A DNA stretch of 64,000 nt from Apricaphanius iberus (taxonomy: Eukaryota; Chordata; Actinopteri; Cyprinodontiformes; Aphaniidae): the NCBI GenBank assembly GCA_028564705.1, contig JAPXFQ010002390.1, forward strand, positions 402,501 through 466,500. Direction: 5' to 3'. Of this stretch, positions 1-10,400 are shown piece after piece; the stretch's first letter is position 1, and every line of letters begins with the position of its first letter. The position numbers were made by a program, and so were the translations under genes. Under the pieces are notes generated by a model. It was not told the origin of the DNA, searched no databases, and saw only the letters and a list, made by a program, of their open reading frames with translations.

Positions 1-68
1 CCATCCAACCGTCCATCCATCCAACTGTCCATCCATCCATCCATCCATCTATTCATCAAACCGTCCAA
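1..68. repeat. CATC-type simple repeat
   Basis: Degenerate ccat/atcc units, running off the left edge of the window. It is the same motif type as the large array at 16.1-17.6 kb. Confidence 0.85.
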
Positions 69-361
69 CACTCAAAATTATATAAATTAATTATACATTT
101 CTGACATGTAAAATTTTGCAACGAAGTAACTGATGGACTTAAATGTTTTTTCTTTCCCTGTCTTGATTTAAAATCCCATTCTGTGTTTTTTTAAAATCAT
201 TTTTTTCTGTAGGAGCTTTTTTATCCTGTTTTTTGTTGCTAACTTTTTTATCTCCAACTGGTTTTATTTTGAACCAGCACGACTCCATTAGAAACTCCTT
301 GAGCTGAACCACTTCCCTCACAGATTCTCAGACGTTTGTCCCCGTCTTTGTGTCCCCTCAG

Positions 362-407
362 GGTCTCTGCTGGCGGCTACGAGCCGGTGGTGATCGAGAG
401 CCACTAA
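362..407 (+). CDS. Candidate last coding exon of an unknown gene
   Basis: A strong pyrimidine tract and AG (to 361) precede an in-frame VSAGGYEPVVIESH and a TAA stop. This would be the 3' end of a plus-strand gene whose other exons lie left of the window. The protein was not recognised. A 14-residue match to a splice pattern can arise by chance, so this is tentative. Confidence 0.3.
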
Positions 408-2940
408 ACCTGCCTCACTGGTTTTACTGGAGCCTCAGCTGGTCTGACGCCGTGAGAGGGAAACCCACATCCGTTTGCACTTTATGTCCGCTTCGGTTGC
501 AGTTCTTCTGCTCAATCTGTGTCTTTGTGATGATGAAGGGAATGAACAAAACGCTCCTCACTGTGTATGACGAAGAAGGTCAGAGGTTTCAGATGTCACA
601 CCCACCCAGTTAAAATGAGAAAAGTCTCCTTTTTTCCAGCAACTCTCTCCAGGTTGTTTTATTTACGCGTATCCTGCTGTGAGCGTCGCACAAGAAAACC
701 TTATCTCGTATTGTTTAAAGAAACATCAGGAGTGGAGCTCCGAGAACCGTTAGGGGTTAACATCAGAGGTTCTGCCTGCGACGCAACCACAGGTTCAGTC
801 CAAAACTGACAGATGAGCACTTTCTGCACACTTTCTCGCAGCCTTAACGTTGCCACACTAACTTTCCTAATGATCTACCAAAATCAACGGGGGAAAAGCT
901 TGATTCACACTAATTGCGACTGGAGCTGAAATGATCCCATTAGGAGACTTCCTGTGGCTGTAAAGCTGCCTACATGTGCGCCGCAGGGCGAAACGAAAGC
1001 CTCAGATCAGGAGAAATGCTTCTGGTTATCGATTACACTCTTTAAACTGACATTTTTTTCCTACTGCTGATGTGAATCTTTAGCGTTTTGACAGGATCTT
1101 CTTGGTTTATTTGTAGCATCAAGCATTTATCAGCGTTTATTGTTCAGATGGGTCATTGTTGGTGATATTAATCACGATGGATAATCTGTAATCCTGCTGG
1201 TTTGGATCCCAGATTACCAACTGAAACCCAAAGAACACATGATCAGCAACATTTCACTAAAATAGAATAAAAAAAAAAGTATAAACTGCCCTATTCAACG
1301 TTAAAAGTGGCTGATAGTTTATGACAAACATTGATGTTTTCCTCCCTGTCGACGCAGGGATCTGTGCCTTTAATATTTCTCTCTGATGAGCAGAAAGCAC
1401 CATGAGAACTGCGGTAGGAGTGCCTGTGATGGTGAGAGAGATGTTTAGCTTGTTTTTTTCTGCGTCCGTGAATGCTAAGGCGTGGCTTTGTTTCTGTCGA
1501 AGATCAACCAGAAGGAAAGCGAAAACGTTTTTTAAATTTTTTTTTTTATTTGTTATTGGGTCCAGCTGCAGAAAAAGCTTCTCATCTGGAACGGTTTCTG
1601 ATAAGCCCTTTGTCGCCCCCTGGTGGCATGGCATTATTCCTGAGTTTACCGTGACTTTTAAATGTCTGATTGTTTTATCTGATCTCGATCATGAAGAAAC
1701 ATGATTGAAACAGGAAAAATTGGAGGTAAATAAATCACCGAAGGCTCCAGCTAGAAAGGACGGGATGCTTCTCATAACAAGCTGGCTGGATTTTATGGGA
1801 TTTTCTTGCTTCTTTTCCTGGTAGATTTAAAACTCTCTGAAGATGCTAACAAGGATAAACTTTATATTGTTTGGGGGATTAAATCAACTTTCCGTGTTGT
1901 GAAAAACCCCATAAAGCAATGCTTGTTAAAGTGCTCATAAACCTTTCTTAGGCACAAAATGGCGCCATCATTGTTTCTAGTTTCAAAGTAGTGAAGATTT
2001 TCTTATTTTGGAGGATGGTGTGCCTAGTATTTACCAAAAAAAATAAATCGAACATTCAATTGAAACCAGTCCAATCTGTTAGTTTTATTGCAGTAACATG
2101 AGAAACGAAGCAGCAGAAAAATCAGATTTTCTTCCTCGTTAATGACCAGTCGTGTTTTTTCCTCGTTAACCTTTCCTTGCTTTGAGTGCTGCTCGTTTTA
2201 AGCCGTTGCACTTGTTTTCTCAGCGTCGTGTTGCAGCTGTTAAGTTAAAGAATCAATTGGTTAGTTATTTTCACGTTTGGGGGATGAACCACTTAAAGTT
2301 TAGTCTCATGTCACCACCTCATTTTATTTTTGTTTTAGAGCATTTATTTAATATTTTAGTTGGGGTTTTTTTTTACCCTCGGGAGGTTATAAGCTATGCA
2401 CGGACCTCACCTCCCTGAGCTAATTTCCTTTTTCTTCTTTCAGTGATTTTAGCAAAGTATTTTATTATAATAAATTTAGTTTGACCTAGTTGGAACTGAA
2501 ATTGAGTGTTTTATTTTTTCCCCCAATATATATTTGCTCAAAAATGAAACAATAAACTTACTAATCTGAATTTGCCTGAATGTTTTTCTTGAAATCTGAG
2601 GTGCATTTTTTCTGTAATATTTGAATCTTTTTTTAAATGACGAGATTAGCAGAAAACCCAAAATATTTTTGTTGTATTGCTTTCATAATTAAAATTAGGG
2701 ATGTCCTGATCACATATTTTACCTTTGGTATTGAAATGTTGAAAAACTGAAATATGTTTTTAAAAAGTACATAAGACTAGTTTGTTAAAAAAAATAAATC
2801 AAAATCTTGCAAAGAATTAAAGGTAAACTTGGGTTTAATATTTCAGACAAAAGTAAAAAGCAGAACACTTGGTACATTATTAAATATATATTTTTAAAGT
2901 ATTTCTGGTCAGGCTATATATATATAATATATATATATTA

Positions 2941-3266
2941 GCGATGCACCGAAAATTCGGTCACCGAAAATTACCCAAAAGTGCGTTTTCGGTTTTCGTC
3001 CGAAAGACCTAAATCACCAAAACAACACAGCCGAAACTTTATGAATTTGATTTATATTGTGCATTGTTGTTATGTTAGTGCTAAATAAATATCTTCATAG
3101 TTTTGTAACTGATTTATTGCAATGCCTTGATTTTAGTGGATTATTAAAACATCATAGCCATAAATGCTATGGTTCTAATAATTGACCATTTCTTTCTGTG
3201 TTTCGGTTTTTGGCCTTAGTTTTCTTCATTTTCGGTTTCGGCCAAGAGTTTTCATTTCGGTGCATC

Positions 3267-3268
<2 letters not shown>
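2941..3268. mobile_element. Non-autonomous hAT-like element between TA repeats
   Basis: The ends share GATGCACCGAAA in inverted orientation (2943-2954 and 3254-3265), and the interior is rich in cggttttcgg motifs. The element sits inside a TA microsatellite, with (TA)n at about 2915-2940 and 3271-3315. The pattern resembles short hAT-type elements common in fish. There is no coding capacity. Confidence 0.65.

Positions 3269-3270
<2 letters not shown>

Positions 3271-3315
<45 letters not shown>
3271..3315. repeat. (TA)n microsatellite
   Basis: An uninterrupted run of about 22 TA units directly after the hAT-like element. Confidence 0.95.
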
Positions 3316-3319
<4 letters not shown>

Positions 3320-3993
3320 CTGCATTGTTTGGTTTTTAACAGATAAAATTCAAATTTAAATTCCAGACAACCATCAGCAGGGGGCAGTAGTGGACACCAT
3401 GTCATTAGTTCTGCAATCCTAAACTGTATAACAGTTTCAACATTTGTTTTGTGTTCTTGCTCTTTATAACTCTTTAAAAAAAAACAGAGACATAAAAACA
3501 TAACACAATCAGCAAACCAAAAAGGAAATCATATATTACAGTGGTAAAATAAAGAAAAGGAGCAAAAATATGGCAGAATAGAATGTACGATGTTCCAGTG
3601 GCTATAGTTTTTAATTGAAGGCTGCTCTAAACCGACGGGGTTTGTAACATTGATTTAAATCAGTTTAACGTCTATGTGGCTCCGTTTACATAGAAAATTA
3701 ATAGGGATTTCCTTAAAATAGGCCAAACACAAATTTAGTTTGACAGATTTATGTTGCTCTGAGCTACATACATAGAGAAAAAGGCAAAAAAGCATTGGTG
3801 CATATATATATATATATGTTTCTTTGAACACTTCCTCTATAATTCTCTGTAGAAATTGGCATAAATTTGATAATTATCTAACAGGTCAAAACAAACTAGA
3901 TTGGTGCTGAAGAACTGAACAATAGACTAAATTCAAACAATCTAAAGTTATTAACTTGCTTTTTTACTTTTTTTTTTTTAACACGTTAAATCA

Positions 3994-4335
3994 CACGTGT
4001 CAAACTGAAGGCCCGGGGGCCAAATCTGGCCCTCCATGGTAATTTACGTGGCCCTCTAAACTCTAGAGAACCCCATTGATTGAAAATGTAAATTCCATTT
4101 TTGTGCACTCCAATACAATTTTATTAGTAAAATAAAGTCTGTGTTTATTTAAACGGTCTTTAATCACATTATGTGAAATTGTTCAGGATTATTTCAATTT
4201 TAAGATGTACTTTTGGACTGTGGAGGCTGATTTTAACAGTTTGTTATAGTTTCATCAATACTTTCTGCCACAACCGGCCCTTTAAGGAAATTCATCAGCT
4301 TGGTGTGGCCCAAAATGGAAATGAGTTTGAGTAAA
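3994..4335. mobile_element. hAT-like non-autonomous element (GTGTCAAACT ends)
   Basis: The left end reads gtgtcaaactgaaggcccgg and is followed by ggccaaatctggccct. The right end, ggcccaaaatggaaatgag with tttga after it, is the diverged inverse. Boundaries are approximate. Confidence 0.55.
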
Positions 4336-5054
4336 TTTGTTTGACGGTTTCTGGGTGATTCTCTGAAGTCGTTGACCACAGGTTTACTACAAAGATTTTC
4401 ATTTAAAATAAACTGCAAAATACATTTTAAAACAAATGGAAAGATCTATGTTGCTTCGCATTATGACAGTTATTTCAAAAATTGTTTTATAATGAATAGT
4501 TTCTATTTCAGTGATTTCAATATAAGTTAGAATAGACCATAACCAACATTTTTTTTCTGGTAATATAATTATTTACCCTGTCTTCATTAGCCTAAATTGG
4601 AAAAAAAAAAGAAAAGATGGAAAAATAAATGAATAAAGAATAAGGGAGTGATGTCACTGAAGTCTTTTTCTGCTTGTAAAGAGAGGCGTTCGCATACTTT
4701 CTGACCTATACTTGATTGCTTTTGTCATCAAACTGTCAAGCTACACCCTTAAACCCTGTTGAAAGGAAAAGAGATATTTATCATTGCTTTTGAAAAGAGA
4801 TACCGTCTTGAAAAAAATATATTTCTTGTTTTCCTCATTCTATATGCTTCTCCAAACACTAGATAATATGGACTTAATGGCTACTTTTAGTTAAAAAAAC
4901 TCTGTAACAAAAAACTGCGCTAAAAACCCCCCAACAACATAGTAAAAAGTATATTTTTATAAAATGTTTTGATTTTATGTTTAAGGTGAATAAGCAGTTT
5001 TCCTAATACTCCATCAGATGCGATGTTCAGAAAAATGGCATGTTGGTGGATATT

Positions 5055-5600
5055 TCAGCCAGGGCCGGCCCAAAGTCTCACGGGGCCTTAAGCAGAGTTT
5101 GACTCGGTGGGGGCCCCTTTCTGTTAAAACCGCTACCCACAATAACGGCGTTTCAATCAGGTTTTCTTCTAACCTGGGAAAGGAGGCGGAGCTTATTTGG
5201 CTGATCCTAGAAATCAATCTGAGGTAATTAATATTATCTGAGACAATCTGAAGCTCAAACAAAATGGAAAGTTTAAACTAAAGCACCAAACTGTAACAAT
5301 GGTAATTGAACAATCTAACATTGAAAACTAAAAAGTCAATTTTAATTTTAATTTAATTCAAACTTTATAATTTGAAAAATATGTTAATTAAAAGCTGCAG
5401 TATATAATTTTTTCCCCTTTATATTTGATAAAAAAATATAATTGCTACATTTTTTTACATTTTCAAAATGAAAGATAGAATCTTGATTTAAAAAGACATT
5501 TTTTTTAAGTAGTTACAAAGAAGCTTGTTTTGTTAAACAGAAATTTAAACAGTTGAACGTTTTCAAATAATCTTCACTGAAAGCAGCTCCGATCAGATTC
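5055..5600. repeat. Dispersed repeat also present at 7.9-8.3 kb
   Basis: It begins agggccggcccaaag. The part from about 5165 (ggaaaggaggcggagc, then tatttggctgatcc) is shared in order, with divergence, with 7940-8330. It is probably a non-autonomous DNA transposon; the family is not certain. Confidence 0.6.
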
Positions 5601-5730
5601 CCCAAAGTGCACCAAATTCAGAGACCAACTAAAATGTCCCCATGAAAACGCATTTCTTTCCCAGTGGTCTCACTGTGGTTAGATGGTTTAGAAGGGAGGG
5701 TACTTTTAAAGAAAAATGCAGAACGCAACA

Positions 5731-5803
5731 TCAGTCACCGACATCAAACTCCAGGTACTCCAGGCCCAGCGCCCTGTTGGACTCTGGAGAACCCGGCTGG
5801 ATG
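5731..5803 (-). CDS. Candidate last coding exon of an unknown gene
   Basis: On the minus strand the acceptor gccccctcag is followed by IQPGSPESNRALGLEYLEFD and VGD, then TGA. The codons are GC-rich in an AT-rich setting and the peptide looks protein-like, but no donor exon or gene was identified and derl3 ends only 1.6 kb upstream. Tentative. Confidence 0.22.
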
Positions 5804-6249
5804 CTGAGGGGGCAGTTCAGGGGAAGAGGGTTTTTTTTCAGGAACGTTTTCTGTTAAACATGAGCTTGTGAGAACCCCCTCCCACCCTGGTCTGACTCCA
5901 GTACCGACCCGCACGCTGTGATGTTGTCTGAGGGGACGTGTTGTCCTGCTAAGCAGTTTCCATTTTGTTGGCAGCGTCCGAGCCACAAAGGCAGCGGGTG
6001 AAAGTGCAGCATGTGCAGCCAGCGCCTGTTATGTGAGGCTTCCAGCTGTTCTCTTTAATAATCAGACGTTTTGATTGGTTTTGATATTACCTTTTGAACA
6101 AACAGTTTTAGATTGGTGGTCACTGCACGCCTGACAGTCAGAAGGTTTTATTGGCCCGGAAAAGCTGCTTCTGTGTGTCTTTGCCTAACTGTAAAATCTG
6201 TACATTTGCTCCAAAAACTGGAAAAGAAAACTTGTCTTTGTATTGTTTG

Positions 6250-7260
6250 ACTTTATATTACCTTGCGAAAGTACCCACGACCCTCGAACTCAACATTTTG
6301 TCCCGTTTTTTGCTCCTTTTGCCAAAATACCTCAAGCTTGAATGAAGAGCAAATGTGAACGTCGGTTTTGAAGCCAGGCCACAGACTCCCGGCTGAATTT
6401 AGGTCAATATGCTTTAATTTAAACAAGTGGTTCTCAAATCGCGGTACATGAGAAAATATTTACATATGTTCAAAAAGTAGCATCCATGCAAAAGTCCTTT
6501 AAAAATAATTATTTTAGAAATATTTCTGGAAAATATAAGTTCATAAAATAAATTTTATATTTAGGAGTAGGCTATTCGTTTTTTTTTTTTACTATGATCC
6601 CAAAAGCGGACACTTAATTATGATAGTTTTCTGTGTGCAAATCTTTAGCGAAATTATTATTTCTAGTTATTTATTTTTTATTTCCCAAATGGTTCGAGAG
6701 ACCGCTACAAAGTAGCATTCATGGTGTTTTAAATGGTTAATTATATGGTCACCGTTTTCAATAAATTAGATTGAATCACTACATTTTATTGATGAATATT
6801 TCCAGAACATTTATTTAAAGGTTCTTAACATTTCAAAATTTTGATGTGTATAAATGTTATCAGTTCTAAAGTTTAATAAATCAGTCACTGTGTTATAGGT
6901 CTTTTTTTGACAAAAACTTTTTGGACATGGCTGAAAAAATAATTAACGTGGGGACATCGCCGAAATAAGGTTGAGAACCACTGATCTAAACCATCCCATA
7001 ATCTCTCTGGCTGTGTGCTTAGGGTGGTCGTCCTGCTGGACCGTTAATCTCCGCCATAGTCTCTAGTTTTCTGCAGCCTCCAGTCCTTCCCCCGCTAAAA
7101 AAGAAACCCCTCAGCATGATGCTGCCTGCATCACATGAAATACATTAAAGCTGGTGGGTGAAACGTGACAAACTTTAAAAGAAGCAATGAAATTGAATAC
7201 ATAGAGGGTTCTGTATACTTTATAAAAACGTGAAAACAGTTTGAACCTTTGACACGAGAA
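6250..7260. mobile_element. Degraded Tc1-like element
   Basis: It contains phrases familiar from fish Tc1-like copies: ttgcgaaagtacccacgacc near the left, aatttaggtcaatatgc, tcgtcctgctgg, and cagcatgatgctgcc. It is heavily mutated and interrupted by the hAT-like element at 6425-6983. Boundaries are uncertain. Confidence 0.45.
6425..6983. mobile_element. hAT-like element with 8-bp target duplication
   Basis: The inverted ends are agtggttctcaa on the left and ttgagaaccact on the right. The flanks ATTTAAAC (6417-6424) and ATCTAAAC (6984-6991) form an 8-bp target duplication with one mismatch, as expected for hAT. It is non-coding and inserted in the older Tc1-like copy. Confidence 0.75.
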
Positions 7261-7375
7261 TATTTGGTGACCTCGTCCAGATTTTGTCATAACTGAGAGG
7301 CGAGTCTATAAACGGAGCTTTGATCCTCTTCTCGGTTCTTGCCGTCGATCTTCTGATCGCTCATTTCTCCTGATT

Positions 7376-7460
7376 TTAGGAGGTCTGACGTTCCTCCTCC
7401 TGCGGCTCCTCCTGGAGGAGGCGGCGTTCAGGTACCTCATGTGGGTCAAACATGATCCGT
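7376..7460 (-). CDS. derl3: derl3 coding exon 7 and stop (residues 204-231)
   Basis: After the acceptor ctctgcacag the frame reads [20 protein letters not shown] and then EEERQTS, and stops at TAA (7378-7376). Joined to exon 6 it gives TPELLRIMFD, matching the family's LRxxFD. The tail is acidic and has no SHP box. Confidence 0.9.
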
Positions 7461-10400
7461 CTGTGCAGAGGGACGACACGTTAAACAAGCAGAGGAATCG
7501 GGGAGGGTCAGGGTTTGTGTAGAACTCTGGGTAATTGTATCAGGGCTGCCAACTCTCACGCAATGAGCGCCTTCACACAGTCTCACACCACACATCCATT
7601 TTCTCTCATGTCATCCCCTTAAAATGGGATGCCGTTTTTTGTTTTAAATCATTTTTTTGCATGGGTTTGTGTTGCTTTGAAAAAAATTGTGTCACATGCA
7701 TGCTTTGTTTTTGTGGTTGTATTGATATGGATTTAATAGTTTTTTATTTTTATTTTGAGTTAACGCCTCCTTATTACTTGTGGTCTCCCCAAATGTGACT
7801 GTTTCAACCAATCAGTCGGAATGCAATCAGCACACTTTTTAATGTGGGGAGGAGGACAAGTGGGTGAGACGCCGGCGCGGCGAGGAGCGTTGGGAGGAGG
7901 ACCGCAGGTCACGGCATTTCTATCAAGATTTGGTCTAATCTAGGAAAGGAGGCAGAGTTTATTTGGCTGTTCCTAAAAATCAATCGGAGGTAATTATTTT
8001 TAGTCGAGACATTATGAAGCGCAGATCAACTGGAAAGGTTAAACTAGAGTCACAACAATTGGACAATGAATATTTTAGATTTTAATTTAATTCATATTTT
8101 TTAATACGATTAACATGTTTTTGTAAATTAGAACGTACAGCATCTACACATTTATTCCTTTAAATGTATTTAATCTAAATATTTTTGCAACATTTAAAAA
8201 AAATTGTAAAAAAGAGAATTTAAATTTGAAAAATTATTAATGAAGTTAAAAATAAACTTGCTTAGTTGCTAAAGAAAAATTTAAACAATTGCATTTCTTT
8301 ATAATCTAGACTGAAACAAAAGTAAATCAGTTACATTCACATTTTCGTAAATAATTACTACTATTATTACTATTATTATTATTTAATTATTATAAAATTA
8401 TAACATTATTATTATTTATTTAATTATTACTATTATTATTATTATTACTAAATTATTATCTACCCAGCAAAACTTCTTCATCTTGCTGGCTCACGGTGCT
8501 CCTTAGAACAGACTTCAGACAGTTTTGGCGTGTAAAGTTTTACCTATATTTTTACTTATTTTTGGGACTTTGACTGCAGCATTATTCTTGTTATTGGCCA
8601 CACCAGTTTTCTCTTGTTGGACTAAATTTGCTTTATCAGCACAACTTAGTCTGATATTTTCAGACTGTCATCAGGCTTTTTCCCCAAACGCGGTAGGCGG
8701 CGCGCTTTGCCCAACTCGATAATGTTCTTCAGACAATGAACCCCCCCCCCCCCCCCCCCCCAAACAAAAACAAATCTCACTCGTACAATTCTCCAAAAGT
8801 TGGCAGCCTTGTTGTATGTTTCGGTGTACACACAAATATTGAGAAATTAAGACTACAAAATACATTTACACGCTAAAAACGTCAAATTACACTAACTTCA
8901 AACTACAAATTCAAAATGGCTCCTACGCTTAGGAATTGTTGAATACGTATGCACTAATCGCCTGATACGCACTAAGCAACCTCTGTCTAAATTTCAGTAA
9001 AGAAGTTAAATTCATCGCATTCAGCTTTCTGGATAAAGACAAGGTGCTCATTTCTGGGTTCCTGATGATTAATGTTTAAATCCATTTAGAATAATCTAAA
9101 GACCGCAGACAAACCCTTAACCATAACATAGAAAGATCAGCTAAGGTTTTAGAGCAGAAAGGAATATAATTTAAATTACATTAAAAAAAGAAGGTAAGAT
9201 TAATCAAAATCAAATTTCCTGTTTTAAGTATTTAATTTATTGAAAAATTTGGATTTTTATCCATCTAGCTAGCTATGTTATTTATACTTATGCTAGCTAG
9301 CTAGCTATCTAATTTGCAGTTATGCTAACTAGCTACTTGGCTAGCTAGCTAGTTAGCTATCTTAGTTACAGTTATAACAGTTATATTTCATTTTATTGCG
9401 TTTTTTTTTTTGGGGGGGGGGGATTTTCAGGGATTTTAAAATATTTCATTTTAATAATAAATCTCTTTTTCTTTAATTCAGTACACAGGATTGTAGTGGA
9501 TGATAAGAAATACATATATTAATGTCCGCTCACTTTAACATTATGTACGGGCAGAATAATAATAATAAGCCTTTTGCCAGAGCAGGCAGTCCTGGATTTG
9601 GACAGTCTGAGTGACGGGGAACAGTTTAACGGGACGCTGTTGGAGGTCGCTGTGGTTGTTGAGAGCCAGTAAAAGTCAGATCCTACAGCCATCTCTCAAA
9701 CCTCTTAGTAGGATCTTCAATATTCAGAAAAAAAAAAAATTAAGACAGGATGAAGGTTTTTGAAATGAAAGTTGGTTTTATCTATGCGTTGCTGAAGGTG
9801 AAAATAAATTATGTCTATGGAAACTGCCTCTAAAAACAGCTTTGGAGGTTACAGTTAAACTCTGTTTTATACTCTACTTCAATGAATTAGTTACAAACTG
9901 TGCTAATCTCTGATTCTCACAGCAGCTCCGGAGTCATCAGCAGTTTTCTTCCTCCCGGCCGGTTTGGAAACACGTCCTCTAGGAAGTAATACAGGTGTCC
10001 AACGCTGATACCTGTTCAAGTTGAATGTGTTAGTCTGACGTGGTTTATAAATAAATTGAAAAACTGGAATTATAATACAGATTACCAACATTAGAAAAGC
10101 CCTGCTTCACTTAAAATTGTATGAACTGTCTGAATGTGAAATATGAGGTGCCATTTTTACATGGTAAAAACTGTACAGCGATGATTTGGGTTATTTTGCT
10201 TGAAAAAGAAAATGGAGGTTTACCTTTCAAAGTCATATTTGCATCCATGTTATTTGTGAACATATACATGTCATGGATTCAATGTACATATTCAGATAGC
10301 TGCCTTTCTAAATATTTAGTTAAATATTTTGCTTGCTAGCTAAACTGGCTAGCTGCTGTATAGCTTTGAAGTAAACCTTTAAGTCTGAGCTAAATATTCA

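Larger units (their letters stand above)
408..7375. other. Intergenic sequence left of derl3
   Basis: No confident gene. 408-2900 is AT-rich with nothing recognised. Inverted-repeat elements lie near 2.9-3.3, 4.0-4.3 and 6.4-7.0 kb, and a dispersed repeat at 5.05-5.6 kb. A degraded Tc1-like copy spans about 6.25-7.25 kb. 4336-5050 holds only AT-rich sequence. Confidence 0.6.
7461..9920 (-). other. derl3: derl3 intron 6
   Basis: 2460 bp. It contains the inverted-repeat element at 7541-8811, a 21-base C tract at 8741-8761, CTAG repeats near 9266-9360 and a G tract at 9412-9422. The rest (8820-9260 and 9430-9900) shows nothing recognisable. Confidence 0.85.

Noticed and set aside
1257..1634. 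Minus-strand open frame of 125 codons
   Set aside because: AT-rich, with a K- and N-rich interior and no recognisable motif.
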